From: Primula veris | Lineage: Eukaryota; Streptophyta; Magnoliopsida; Ericales; Primulaceae | Length of the DNA: 64,000 nt | NCBI GenBank assembly: GCA_963682055.1 | Contig: OY821749.1 | Location: 25,985,631-26,049,630 of the forward strand | Direction of reading: 5' to 3' | In this document: positions 23,575 through 35,656 of the stretch, in pieces | Numbering within the stretch: the first letter of the stretch is position 1 | How the letters are laid out: every line of letters begins with the position of its first letter | Notes under the pieces: model-generated | Database searches by the model: none | Told to the model about the DNA's origin: nothing | The model's input: only the letters and a program-made list of their open reading frames with translations | Translations under genes and position numbers: made by a program

Positions 23575-25897
23575 CTAATGTCCAGGTCCCCCATAAAACA
23601 TTACATGTCCCCATGTTTTGTCATGATATCCTTCATCAATCACGGAGTATAGCTTCGAGTTGTCTGCATATGTCTCTAAGTTGGAAGCATCGACTACTTG
23701 ACCTTTCTCATTCATTGTTCTCATTTCACTTATGGTTCCGTCCCAAAGGGGATCCTCGATAGGATGATTGCCAGAACCCATTGGAGGTAGGGGCGTTCCT
23801 TGCGGAGAATAAGCGGCCCCACCCCATTCAACGCGATCAGCAAAACCCGTCTTTGCAGCAAAAATTTCTGGAGGCCAATACCCAAGTACAAAATGCTCTT
23901 CACCCATCATCAAATTCCAATTTCTGGTATTATTGTCCTGTTATCATAAAAGAAATTCATATAAAACTACTAACTACTCACATCTATTGTTACCAGGCAA
24001 GTGTGTGTGTGTGTAAGATAAACCTTAAGACATCCGTAAAATGGATATTGGATGGAATTTTAGTATTTCAAATGTCCTTGATGACATAATTTTGCCAAAT
24101 AGTCATGTTACGTATGAAAACCCATTTCCATAATGAAAACATGTGATTGTATGAAACGCATTAGGACCATATTAATAGTGATACAATATACTCTTAACAA
24201 ACTACATACCCTTATAATTAAAAATCGCATATCATACAAAGGTCCTCCGGGAACTGAGACATTATATGGAATGCCGAGAAAAAGTCCAGGATTTGTGTGG
24301 ATGTATCCAGGACAACTAGTATCGAAGCAATGAGTTTTACCTGCCTATGAATACAAAAGTGAGAAACAATGATGATATTTTACTCTTTCTAGGAGAATAA
24401 AAATAAAACTCGTTACAAGTGAAAAGTCTTACATCGGTGCGAACAAACAAATAAGTCAGTGAACTTCCATAAAGGCTTGGATCAACCTGATATATAACAA
24501 ATAATAATCAATATCACTTTGACAACCTTGATTTTATTGGAGGACGGTTTAAGACAACTGTACTACCGGGCAACAAGACACTCACCCTCCAACCCACTTC
24601 AATACTATCTGCTCCAGCATGTAGCCTAATTCTGCTAGTGCTAAATTATTTTCCAACTAATTTGAGACGGTCTGATTTAATACAACCTTCGACTCCCGAA
24701 TATTTACCGGATCCAACTTTTGTCCGAGTTATAGCTAACTGAAATATGTTACATAACATCATAATTATATTTGGTATATGATTATAATAATGGCCTGTCA
24801 GGGGAGAAACTAGATACGCATTAAAAAGGGTTAAATCACCCCTATATTGAGAAAAGTTAAAAAAAATTCATATATTTTGCATAAAATTTGACAATTATAA
24901 TGTTTTGAGGACCCCTCATAATTACAAAAAAGATATATATAAACATGCAGTTCAGCCCCAACAACATTCGAATCCTGCTCTCTATGGAGGTAACCTTATT
25001 TTAGTGTGTCAATGATCAAACTTTGAACATGATATAAAAGGATATCAACCGGTTAGACAAACTAGCTTGTTTATTTTTGGTAGATGACCATAATTATGAT
25101 TGCAAGAAAAGAGTTACACAAGAAGACAAATCCCGGATTCAAATTAGCAAGATAGGGAATTGATCCTTACATAAGTATTGGGTCTGTTTGTAGCTTCCTT
25201 TTCCTTAGCTTCTTGAATTTGCCTCTCCCGGACGATAGAGTCCTTGTTGGCTAATGGTTGAATTTGAATCGTTCGAGATGGACTGATTTTAGCCTTCAAA
25301 GATGGGTAAAAATATTTGTAAATCGTTAAAAGGGTTCTCACACTCGCTTGACAATGCAATGAATCGGATATAAGGATTCCCTAAAAACAACTCTATAAGC
25401 CGTAAATTACAGTAAAAATTATTCCAACGGGGTTCTAATTTATCATGATAAATCGGTAAAATATTTTAAAGTAGTCATGACACCACCACATCATAGTTCT
25501 ATACAACAATTGACATGTACAAAATTAAGATTTTCGTGTGTTCAGCAAAGAACGGTGAAAAACTAAATTTTATGTAAAGGATTGAGACTTTAAGTACAAA
25601 AACTAAATAAACTCTTCCATTTCTAATTTCAAAAGTAATTTTTTTTATCACCACGGTAGTTTTTAAAAATTAGTTTACCTGAGATAAAACATAAGTTTCA
25701 GATCACATCTCTAAAGAAAATATAAGAAAAAAATACTTTACCTGTATAGTGTTGTTGACGGGCCTATTCAAGAGATTTAAATAGATCTCCTTGTCATTAT
25801 CTTTCTTTAGAGAAACACTTCGAGCACATCGTACTTTACCAACAAACAAAAGATATTGGCATACCAAGATAAAAAGCAAAACTGTGCGACGGCCCAT
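23575..25897 (-). pseudogene. Neprosin-domain protein, copy 2 (nonsense in exon 3)
   Basis: Six phase-0 exons are predicted: 25742-25897, 25171-25380, 24586-24738, 24433-24486, 24210-24344 and 23575-23937, all with GT-AG introns. The layout is the same as in the intact copy at 52415-54744, including the signal peptide in exon 1 and the GYWPPEIF and RVEWGG motifs in exon 6. A TAA at 24646-24648 replaces CAA in exon 3, ahead of the first catalytic-type glutamate, so the protein would be cut before the peptidase domain is complete. All other exons look sound, which points to recent loss of function. Confidence 0.88.
24002..24015. repeat. GT microsatellite in neprosin intron 5
   Basis: A run of gt dinucleotides just upstream (minus strand) of exon 6. 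It is also present at about 33754 and 52842 in copies 3 and 4. Confidence 0.8.
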
Positions 25898-26689
25898 AAT
25901 CTGATTTGAACAGATATTAGAGCAAATTTTAACAAATACTCAATAACTCTAACGAGATAAATTAAAACACATTACAATATTGAAAATAATTTACTTATTG
26001 AGTCTTACTTCTCGGCTGATCTGAATGGCTTAATATTTTGTATAACATATAAAGTGTCATACAACTCTATTATTCTGATACGAATTTGATATTATAAATT
26101 TAATTTAATTCCAAAACAACATTTTATCATCAAATCAGTTTGATTATAACAATCATCCCTGTCAAACTTAGTTTTTACCCCCAAAACATTGTAGCATTCC
26201 TCCAATTTATAAACTTACTGAACAATTCATTCAAACAAATATTGACTCATATTTGTGTTTGTTAGCATAAGATTTTTGCAAGCTGATCGATCACAAAGCA
26301 TATGTTTTAATGTAAAAGAGAATTATATACCTGGTGTGAAATATAGAAACAAAACAAGAATATGAATTTTGAACCATGTAATGGGTCTATATATATAGAT
26401 AAAAATTGGAGTCAAAATTCATTTATCTTGATAAGCATTAAATGCTTGTAGTTAACTCCATAATTTCAGTCAACAACAATATTTCGTTGGCAGTCAAAAA
26501 TATTACCCCATGTTTGACGGTCAACCTTATAACAAAAAGAGAGATTACAAAAATATGATTTCAAAATGTTTTATCCATGTCACACTTGAATTAACATAGT
26601 CTTTCGCTACACGTATTATATTTATAAAAATATACATTTAAAAGTTATACTATAAAATAAATATATTCATTTAATAATTAATAAAAAAT
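25898..26689 (-). promoter_or_regulatory. Promoter and probable 5'-UTR intron of neprosin copy 2
   Basis: A TATA-like ctatatatatag lies at 26387-26398. A probable non-coding first exon ends at caccag/gtatata near 26331. An acceptor (caaatcag) lies three bases before the start codon. All module copies keep these motifs, so a leader intron of about 430 bp is likely. Confidence 0.55.
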
Positions 26690-27475
26690 AAAAAAAGCCC
26701 ATTCACCACTCGCGATCTATTTCATCTCTATGTTCCTCTCACTCTGTCTCCTCCTCCTTCCCTCTCTTTTCAGAACTCTCTCTCATCCTTCTGCTCTTCC
26801 TTCTCACTCTCTCCAATCTCTCTTCTTTTCTCTTTATTTCCGATCACTCACTCCTTCTCCATCTCTCTTTCCCATATTTCTCTCATACTTTCCCCCTCTC
26901 TCTCTGATTCCTCTATTCGGTGGAAATTGAGACGGAGACATCCGTCGGAATGAGCGGCGAGGGTGTACAACGAAGTCAAAAACTCAAGATTGATGCCGAC
27001 AGAGATGCAATCGTCGAAAAAGAGGCCCACGACGGTGACGTGGTAGTTCGAGATTAGAAGACGAGTAAGGGTTGAATTTGTTATCTACCGTATAAGATGA
27101 AAAATAAGTGTATGAACTCCGTGGACTATTGATATAGAGTTGAAAATTATGGATATAAATGATGTAAATAATGATACGAATTATGTAAATTGGGGTATGA
27201 ACTTTGAAAATAAGTTTGAACTCTACGAATTAAGGTATGAACTTTTGGAATAATTGTATGAAAATATATAAATTATGTATGAAATTTTGAAATAATGATA
27301 TGCACTTTTGGAATAAGAGCATGAAATATACAAATTAGGCTATGAAGTTTTGGATATGTTTTTATTTATTAGAAATTTATGGGTATGTTTTTATTAATTA
27401 AAAAAATTGGGTATTTTTTGTTAATTTAGTTTCAAAAGTAGTATGTTTTGATAATTTATCCTAATAACTTTAATT
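26690..27475. repeat. CT-rich / TATGAA-rich dispersed element, copy 1
   Basis: A CT-rich block (26720-26930), then a unique-looking core with gagacggagacatccgtcgg, then degenerate gaattaaggtatgaact repeats, then an end with gggtatgttttt and gataatttatcc. It is repeated at 36440-37215 and 55535-56312, upstream of the other neprosin copies, and resembles the insertion at 13685-14485. Probably a non-autonomous transposon; a short frame in the core is not convincing as a gene. Confidence 0.55.
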
Positions 27476-29163
27476 TAAAAAAGAACACAACTTTTGATGC
27501 TGGTGAGCTTTGAACTAAGGTCTTATGAGACGAAATATAGTATCACAACCATCTGAAATAAACATTAACTTGTCCAAATTTCACAACATATAGTATATTA
27601 ATCATTTCAAATATGCCTCCTTAATAACATGTTTTTCTAAATACTCGTTATTTGCGATACCAGTCTAATATTTCGCGTCATTTGCTCTTTTGATCCTAAT
27701 AACGTGAATTTAACATTTTTTCATTAAAATAACGGTTTATCGTTGCGTTTTTTTTTATATACAAAAAACTGTTATTTCACGAAACGTATCGTGTTTTTTA
27801 AAACATTAATAACAACGGAGCCTTTTGGTGTGTGAATCTGATTAGAGTACTAAAGGTCAGTTATACTATGGGAAAGGAACGAAAAACTATTTACTTCTTT
27901 CATACTAGCTTTCATCTTATTTATCTATTTATTTATGGCATAAGCAGCAATAGCCCAACCAAAAGCAAGGAGTAAGCATATAACGCATCCTTCTAATTGG
28001 ATTAAGATGGCCAGGGGGGCAAAAATCTCGGCTGGAAGAATTCAAATCTTCTAGCACATATTATTTACCTCATTCCGTTTTGAATTGCTTATTTTCACTT
28101 ACATTTTAAATTTTCACGAGTTGTGCAAATTTATAAGTTTTTATATTATATTATATTTAAATTTTCAAACATTTAGATATAATATTGTTTTAGATAATTT
28201 TTCTAATATTTCATTTTAATTTACACTAATTTATACATTTATTCTAAAATAAACTGTGTATGTATTTTCTTTTAAAAATAATTATTGTAATGTATTGATA
28301 CATGTCTAATAGTAATTGTACAAAAAAAATTTGGATAAAATAAACAAGATGGTAGAAAATAGGGGCTATAATATTTGGACTCGGATTATGATGTAAAATA
28401 TGATATTTTTCTTTATGTGCATATAAATTTTCTTTATCAGGGTATTTCATAATCCGGTGTCAAATGTAGGTGAAACTTTTCAATTTAAATACTTTATATT
28501 TTTAATGCAATTTACCATAATTTCATAAACTCGGGTAAACAGAGAGAGAAGAAAAAACGCCTAAATATTCATTCTAAGTATTTTGCAAACACATATTAAT
28601 TTGCAATTTCATCATTACTGCAAAACAGAGTGACTCTTTGAAACAGTCACTTTATTTAACTGTTTATGAAACACTCACCTTAACCACCGTTACATTAAAA
28701 AATCAATGGTTAGATTAGAATTTGATAAATTAAAAACAAATTGTACAACACACTAAAACTCAAATAAAAATATAGAACACTAGGGAGGCCTAATCTAAAC
28801 TTAAATATTAATTAAAATTTAATTTTTTTGACACTTTTTTATACTAACGGGTCGTGAACCACTCATATAGTCTGAATGTTCCCTAATAATTCCCTACAAA
28901 ACAACCCAATTATCACACATACATATTTATAGATCCAATCTGTAACAAAGTAAATGATTTAAATTGAAGATAAGCATACTTTTATGAGTTTAATTGTATC
29001 CGCAGTTCTTCATATGTTAAAGGAAGAAAAATGTTTTTGTCTTGTTGGATTGACGTTGATTATACGGTTTGAAAAAAAAATGATTTTTTTTAATCAATTT
29101 TATCAAATTGGAAAATTAGTTTGAAGGGTTTTAGCGGAAGACAGAAATATGGTATTTTCAAAC
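27476..29163. other. Intergenic sequence
   Basis: AT-rich. 27476-27900 is repeated upstream of neprosin copies 3 and 4. 28290-28720 matches parts of 47344-47580 and 49985-50200. No gene is seen. Confidence 0.55.
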
Positions 29164-29352
29164 TATTTACCAAAAGGGGTATTTTCGACTACAAAAAATC
29201 TTTTTTCACGCCAAAACCGTAATTTAGAATAACGGTTAACCTTTTTTTTGAATTTTTTTTTTTAAAAATAAAACTTAAATCAGAATTACGCTCTGTAATT
29301 TGAATTAACGTTTTGACGTGAAAATGGATTTTTTGCAGTCGAAAAATCCAGC
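29164..29352. mobile_element. Short inverted-repeat element (MITE-like)
   Basis: The left arm starts ggtattttcgactacaaaaa. The right arm, reversed, reads ggatttttcgactgcaaaaa. Similarity extends about 50-60 bp inward with mismatches. The centre is a poly-T/poly-A tract. It could also be a simple foldback sequence. Confidence 0.5.
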
Positions 29353-29373
29353 CTCTTACCAAACTATGGTTGG

Positions 29374-29475
29374 TAAAGTACGATGTATACTTCGAGTACA
29401 ACGTACTTTACCGACTAACAAAAAGGTATTGATATAGCAAGATCAAAAATCTATACTGCGTACTCACTAAAAATA
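29374..29475 (-). pseudogene. Relic of neprosin exon 1
   Basis: On the minus strand 29395-29470 resembles the signal-peptide exon of the neprosin genes (the acttcgagtac...cgtactttacc block and the caaaaaggtattg block), with many changes. No other neprosin exon is found next to it. Confidence 0.55.
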
Positions 29476-29865
29476 TTAAAGCTAAGATTAATTAGTTTTA
29501 CCTATTCTAACTTAGATATCATTGATTTAGGTAAGATTAATTAGTTTTATCTATTTTCCATTACAAATGGCTTGGGGAGGTTGTAGATGAAACTTGTAGA
29601 TGGAATAATTGCGATCATGTGGTCAACAATTTTCAATATTTTTTAACTAAGTTAGAAATAATATCTCATTTATAAAAATATTCATACATTAAAAAATTAA
29701 ATGTAAGATAGACTTTAATTAATAATATTTTGTATCCATCTGCACTCTTCATTTACAAAGCTTTCAAATTTCTCCGACAGTTAAAGTGCAGGTATGAAAT
29801 GATTAGAACAACCAAATGCATACTTGTTTTTTTTTCCGGATAAGTCTAATTTGAATGTGAAATGT

Positions 29866-30225
29866 CAGTATATAAGTTTACTATTTTCTTCGTAAAATTA
29901 AACCAATTGAACAATTCTGCATTTAAGATTAATATGATATCAGAGCGGGCCTAACGATGTTGGGCTCACCTCCATCCATTTAATATGTCCGCTCATAAGA
30001 CCTTTGAAATGTCGAAACACAAGCGAGAGTGAATGTTAGAGTAATTATAAAATATCGTTTATATAATAATCGAACATGTGTTTTATATAGACGATATTAT
30101 TATGTCTTTTTATGGTAAATGAATATGAATTTTGAAAGTGAAATGTAAGTATATAAGTTTACAATTTTCTTTGTAAAATTAAACCAATTGGAACAATTCT
30201 GCATTTAAGATTAATAACTAAAAAA
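29866..30225. repeat. Direct repeats flanking a possible TRIM/LTR remnant
   Basis: A segment of about 75-85 bp (atgtcagtatataagtttac to gcatttaagattaat) occurs at about 29862-29937 and again at 30140-30225. The corresponding place at 21070-21150 has only one. Between them is tgatatcagagcgggcc, which looks like a primer-binding site for initiator-Met tRNA, and tgttagagtaattataaaat, which resembles a retrotransposon LTR start. Confidence 0.45.
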
Positions 30226-30851
30226 GAAAAAGAAAAGTATGTTATCATACCAACCCCTGGCTTGCAGGGGCTTTTTTGCTAGTACTATTAAATACTAGTG
30301 TATGATAACTTGTCAAATATATCATATAACGATGTTACATGTAATATAGAGTTTACTAGGCAAAGTAATGCCAATTTGTTGTCAAACAAATAAGAATGGC
30401 AGCCACCGTTAAAATTACTTCAAAGTGACCCATTACTTTTATCAGAAATAAACTTTAGTTCTAACGAGTTTTATGAGTAACACTTTGATAAAACCTAGAA
30501 AAATGTCATATCGCAGACGGAATTAATAATATATTTTACTTTTCAACGCTCTAATCAGGAACGACATGGTGTTTACTGACAGATTTGGTCATTTAGCTAG
30601 CGACAGATTTGTACAGTCCCTAAATGGAACTTTTTTTTTTTTTAATGGATGTTCATTTTAGTTAGTACTCATTAAAAATATTAAAGATAATGTTGTTCAT
30701 TAATCCAAGTATTATTAGAAATTACATGAATCTTGAGTACACCCTTATTACAAGTAAAAGCTTTGCTCGAAATTTGATCGACTAAAAACTTTGTAAAATT
30801 ACATCGAGTAATGCGAAAGAAACAGAATTACTTTAAAAAGCGATACAGTAC
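30226..30851. other. Spacer downstream of LEA copy 3
   Basis: Matches 21150-21780, the same position next to LEA copy 2, with many small differences. No gene is seen. Confidence 0.6.
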
Positions 30852-31155
30852 TTATAGAAGTATATAATCTGAGTGTATTACGATTACCAAATGAACTGTG
30901 AATCGTATTTGTAGAGAGAGACACATAAGAAAGCAATGTTTTTATTAAACAAGAAAAGTGAAAGTCTGTTTACAAATAAGTATGAGTTCTTATATAGCGT
31001 TACATTAATTACATATTTGCCTAATGTATACTGTAAAGTGACACATTGAGTCCAAGATAACACAAGCTGTCCCATGATTTACTGGATACTTCAATCAAGT
31101 CCATGAATTTCAAAAATATAACAAAAACACTGCAAAAACACAATATTAATATTAC
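30852..31155 (-). mobile_element. Insertion of about 300 bp, possible solo LTR
   Basis: The equivalent site near LEA copy 2 (21778) lacks this stretch, so it is an insertion. The minus strand has a TATA-like ctatataagaact and an AATAAA polyadenylation-type signal, about 70 bp apart, as in short Ty1/copia LTRs. TG...CA ends and a 5-bp target duplication could not be fixed with confidence. Confidence 0.45.
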
Positions 31156-31218
31156 TAAACTCTATCAATAAACGAATCCTTAAAGTAGCATGCTATATAA
31201 GTCCCACCAGAAGAACGA

Positions 31219-31812
31219 CTAAAACTTGGAGTGACAAGTCCAATGAGAAACAGTCATGTTAATCACATTGACGCTGATTTTGCAAGTAGTATAAAAAACA
31301 ACATGAATTTTAAGCACCTTGATAACGTAAGCTTTACCCGCAATTCGTGTAGTTGTGGTGAGGGGTAACATACCCGAGACAACCACATTATTAAAAACGC
31401 CGTTGAAGTTAGAGAACAGTATCTTGTCAGCTGACACAGTCATATTCAGGTCCATTGGATAGGTTTTCTTCGCATATATAATACCTGCGGGGACCAAAGC
31501 ATTGCCAACTTCTTGGCCTCGGTACTTGACTGGCCCATTTGCGTATTTAAATGACCCAACCTTGTTTGGATTTTTAACCGAGAGGTTTACTAGAAAGGTT
31601 AAGTTCAAGTGCACGTTTGTGAACCTTGGTATGTCTAGTGACATGTTAAACCGGGTTAGGGTCATCGAGTTGATGGTCGTGACCGGACTCTTCAGTATGA
31701 AGACGGTAAAAGCCAATATTATTACGGCCAGTAATATGACGGCTAATATTACAACCATGCATATGATGTTATATCTCCGTTTGTGAGGAGTTGAGAGAGG
31801 GGTAGAGCCCAT
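31219..31812 (-). CDS. LEA_2 (NDR1/HIN1-like) membrane protein, copy 3
   Basis: Intronless, 197 residues, with the same architecture as copy 2: a basic N-terminus, a membrane segment at about residues 14-39 and the LEA_2 domain. It is two residues shorter because of a 6-bp in-frame deletion in the KYANG--VKYRGQ loop. There are substitutions within and next to the membrane segment (for example FILKSP for FKPKSP). No stop or frameshift is seen. Whether it is expressed cannot be told, but a TATA box is kept upstream. Confidence 0.85.
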   Translation of the reverse strand: MGSTPLSTPHKRRYNIICMVVILAVILLAVIILAFTVFILKSPVTTINSMTLTRFNMSLDIPRFTNVHLNLTFLVNLSVKNPNKVGSFKYANGPVKYRGQEVGNALVPAGIIYAKKTYPMDLNMTVSADKILFSNFNGVFNNVVVSGMLPLTTTTRIAGKAYVIKVLKIHVVFYTTCKISVNVINMTVSHWTCHSKF

Positions 31813-31955
31813 TAATTTCTTATAGTTGTTTCAGGAATATGCATGTATGAACTATGAATTTAACAAAAGAGAACAAAATATATACGACCAGATAAGTAAA
31901 TTAAGGAGATAGTGTGAGGTGTACTAGGGGAGGGGAAATGCATAGATTAATTATT

Positions 31956-31963
31956 TTTATATA
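31956..31963 (-). promoter_or_regulatory. TATA box of LEA copy 3
   Basis: TATATAAA on the minus strand, 144 bp before the start codon. Confidence 0.6.
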
Positions 31964-32389
31964 AGACTAGTGATATTATAGGTACATTTTGTTGACACAA
32001 ACTGATACAAATACTTGGTCAGCATCGTTTCATCAATGTATATCGACATAGATTACGAGAGAATTTTTGCAAAAGTTTGTGACAAATAAGCGTATATTAT
32101 CACATTTTGTGGTGCCAAGATTTTGTTTTGAAATAATAAATATTGATAACAAATAATGTGATATTTATGAAAATTTTAATACATATTACTTTTTGAGTTT
32201 TGTACTTAATTTGTTTTTCTGTGATATTTATGAAATTTTTAATAATTCTTAAACTAACGTAAGTTCTTGTGATCAAGGGTCATTCAAAACTTTAGTATAA
32301 CATTCACAAGAATAGAAAATTTTGCTGTTTTGAATTCAGAAGCATTCCAAGACCATGGCTTAATTAGCGTGAAATGCTATCTATATATA

Positions 32390-32701
32390 TCTTCTATACT
32401 ATTATAATAAGTCAACCCTAGATTTTTTTGAGGCTGCCAAATTTTACCACTTTTTTCCAAAAATACCCTTACACTTTTTTATTAATTACCACAATACCAT
32501 ATTCTCATAAAAAATAGAGAAAAAGTAATAACTAATAACACTTTTTATCCCTATTTAAGCTCTCAAAATTCTTTTTGAGTCTTCCCATCTTATAATCTTA
32601 TCTTTTTTTTATTCTCCAAATATTTGTATCATAACTACACTTATTTTTTAAATTTTATCGCATTACACGTCTCACACGCAAAGTGTGGGGCACGATTACT
32701 A

Positions 32702-32702
<1 letters not shown>
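32390..32702 (+). mobile_element. Non-autonomous Helitron, 313 bp
   Basis: The 5' end is tcttctatactattataata, the TC start with the usual Helitron 5' pattern. The 3' end is CTAG, preceded 11 bp upstream by a hairpin (cacac-gcaaa-gtgtg, 32673-32687). It sits between A and T of an AT-rich host stretch, as Helitrons do. The related sites at about 22950, 46975, 51790 and 62270 have no insert, so both ends are confirmed by empty sites. No Rep/helicase is encoded, so it would depend on an autonomous partner. Confidence 0.9.

Positions 32703-32733
<31 letters not shown>
32703..32733. repeat. AT microsatellite
   Basis: An uninterrupted run of ta dinucleotides at the 3' side of the Helitron. Shorter runs occupy the same site in the other modules. 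Confidence 0.9.
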
Positions 32734-32735
<2 letters not shown>

Positions 32736-33327
32736 AGAAAGTGACTTAGTGACTAGAGTCTTTTAAATTAGTGTAAAAGAAATATAAAACTGATATACTG
32801 CTTCTGTTTTCGTCAACAATCTTCTATTATTTTTCACATTACAAAGTCGAACAATATTATTGTCACCCTCAAGAAAAAGGACTGGACATTATTAAAAAGA
32901 ATCAATGTGCCCACAATACTATTATGGTAAGTAGCAAGTGGTATAAAAAATAATAGCAGTATTTTGTTTAATTTGACATTATTCGCCTAAATGAAAAAGG
33001 AGTTGGGAAACAATTTGTAGTAAATATTAAGCTGACTAAATTGTATCTAGCTAGTTGAAATTCACCCCAACTTTCTTTATGACTAATATACACCTATCCA
33101 AATTTTCTTTATACGGGGTATTTTATTGTACGTCTCGCGTCAAATATAAATGGTACGTTTTAAGTTGAATACAGTATTTTGTATTATTTCGATCTATATA
33201 CTCCGAGTTAAAATCAACGAAATCATCAACTTAAGGTGTTACTGAATTTATTCAACTTTGTCGCATGGTCCTTTTTTAAAATTGTGACAGATCAAATTCG
33301 AAGTCATGTAAACATATATAGGACTTG

Positions 33328-35656
33328 TTAATGTCCAGGTCCCCCATAAAACATTACATGTCCCCATGCTGCATCATGATATCCTTCGTCAAGCACGGAG
33401 TATAGCTTCGAGTTGTCTGCATATGTCTCTAAGTCGGAAGCATCGACTACTTGACCTTTCTCATTCGATATTCTCATTTCACGTATGGTTCCGTCCCAAA
33501 GGGGATCCCCGATAGGATGATTGCCAGAACCCATTGGAGGTAGGGGCGTTCCTTGCGGAGAATAAGCGGCCCCACCCCATTCAACACGATCAGCAAAACC
33601 CGTCTTTGCAGCAAAAATTTCTGGAGACCAATACCCAAGTACAAAACGCTCTTCACCCATCATCAAATTCCAATTTCTGGTATTATTGTCCTGTTATCAT
33701 AAAAGAAATTCATATAAAACTACTAACTACTCACATCTATTGTTACCGGGCAAGTGTGTGTGTGTGTGAGATAAACCTTAAGACATCCGTAAAATGGATA
33801 TTGGATGGAATTTTAGTATTTCAAATGTCTTTGATGACATAATTTTGCCAAATAATCATGTTACGTTGCATATGAAAACCCATTTCCATAATCAAAACAT
33901 GTGATTGTATGAAACGCATTAAGACCATATTAATAGTGATACAATATACTCTTAACAAACTACATACCCTTATAATTAAAAATCGCATGTCATAGGAAGG
34001 TCCTCCGGGAACTGAGACATTATATGGAATGCCAAGAAGAAGTCCAGGATTTGTGTGGATGTATCCAGGACAACTAGTATCGAAGCAATGAGTTTTACCC
34101 GCCTATGAATACAAAAGTGAGAAACAATGATGATATTTTACTCTTTATAGGAGAATAAAACTCGTTACAAGTGAAAAGTCTTACATCGGTACGAACAAAC
34201 AAATAAGTCAGCGAATCTCCATAAAGGCTTGGATCAACCTGATATATAACAAATAATAATCAATATTACTTTGACAACCTTGATTTTATTCGAGGACGGT
34301 TTAAGACAACTGTACTACCGGGCAACAAGACACTCACCCTCCAACCCGCTTCAATACTATCTGCTCCAGCATGTAGCCTAATTCTGCTAGTGCTAAATTG
34401 TTTTCCAACTAATTTGAGACGGTCTGATTTAATGACACCTTCGACTCCCGAATATTTACCGGATCCAACTTTTGTCCGAGTTATAGCTAACTGAAATATG
34501 TTACATAACATCATAATTATATTTGGTACATCGTGATAATAATAGCCTCTCTATCAGGGGAGAAACTAGATACGCGTTAAAAAGGGCTAAATTACCCCCA
34601 TATTGAGAAAAGTTCAAAAAAAATTCATATATTTTGCATAAAATTTGACAATTATAACATTTTGAGGGCCCTCGTAATTACAAAAAAGATATATATAAAC
34701 ATGCAGTTCAGCCCCAACAACATTCGAATCCTGCTCTCTATGAAGGTAACCTTATTTGAGTGTGTCAATGATCAAACTTTGAGCGTGATATAAAAGGATA
34801 TCAACCGGTTAGACAAACTAGCTTGTTTATTTTTGGTAGATGACCATAATTATGATTGCAAGAAAAGAGTTACACAAGAAGACAAATCTCGGATTCAAAT
34901 TAGCAAGATAGGGAATTGATCCTTACATAAGTATTGGGTCTGTTTGTAGCTTCCTTTTCCATAGCTTCTTGAATTTGCCTCTCCCGGACGATAGAGTCCT
35001 TGTTGGCTAATGGTTGAATTGGAATCGTTCGAGACGGACTGATTTTAGCCTTCAAAGATGGGTAAAAATATTTGTAAATCGTTAAAAGGGTTCTTACACT
35101 CGCTTGACAATGCAATGGATCAGATATAAGCATTCCCTAAAAACAACTCTATAAGCCGTAAATTGCAGTAAAAATTATTCCAACGGGGTTCTAATTTATC
35201 ATGATAAATCGGTAAAACATTTTAAAGTAGTCATGACACCACCACATCATATTTCTATACAACAATTGACATGTATAAAATTAAGCTTTTCGTGTGTTCA
35301 GCGAAGAACTGTGAAAAACTAAATTTTATGTAGAGGATTGAGACTTTAAGTACAAAAACTAAATAAACTCTTCCATTTCTAATTTCAAAAGTAATTTTTT
35401 TTTATCACCACGGTAGTTTTTAAAAATTAGATTTAACTGAGATAAAACATAAGTTTTCAGATCACATCTCTAAAGAAATTATAAGAAAAAAATACTTTAC
35501 CTGTATAGTGTTGTTGACGGGCCTATTCAAGAGATTTAAATAGATCTACTTGTCATTATCTTTCTTTAGAGAAACACTTCGAGTACATCGTACTTTACCA
35601 ACGAACAAAAGGTATTGGCATACCAAGATAAAAAGCAAAACTGTGCGACGGCCCAT
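33328..35656 (-). pseudogene. Neprosin-domain protein, copy 3 (nonsense in exon 1)
   Basis: Six phase-0 exons: 35501-35656, 34927-35136, 34338-34490, 34185-34238, 33968-34102 and 33328-33690, with GT-AG introns. Sequence and spacing are nearly the same as in copy 4. Codon 37 in exon 1 is TAG (35546-35548) where copies 2 and 4 have GAG. This stop comes just after the signal peptide, so no peptidase can be made from the usual start. Exons 2-6 are otherwise open, including the DSIEAGW and RVEWGG motifs. Confidence 0.88.

Larger units (their letters stand above)
31813..33327. other. Spacer upstream of LEA copy 3
   Basis: Collinear with the other module spacers except for a Helitron at 32390-32702. 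No gene is seen. Confidence 0.7.

Noticed and set aside
26939..27056. Short plus-strand frame starting at ATGAGCGGCGAG within the CT-rich element
   Set aside because: Only about 35 codons. The start codon is changed to GTG in the other two copies, so it is not conserved as a gene.
28244..28450. Minus-strand 68-codon frame
   Set aside because: AT-rich intergenic sequence; the matching region at 47380-47500 does not preserve it.
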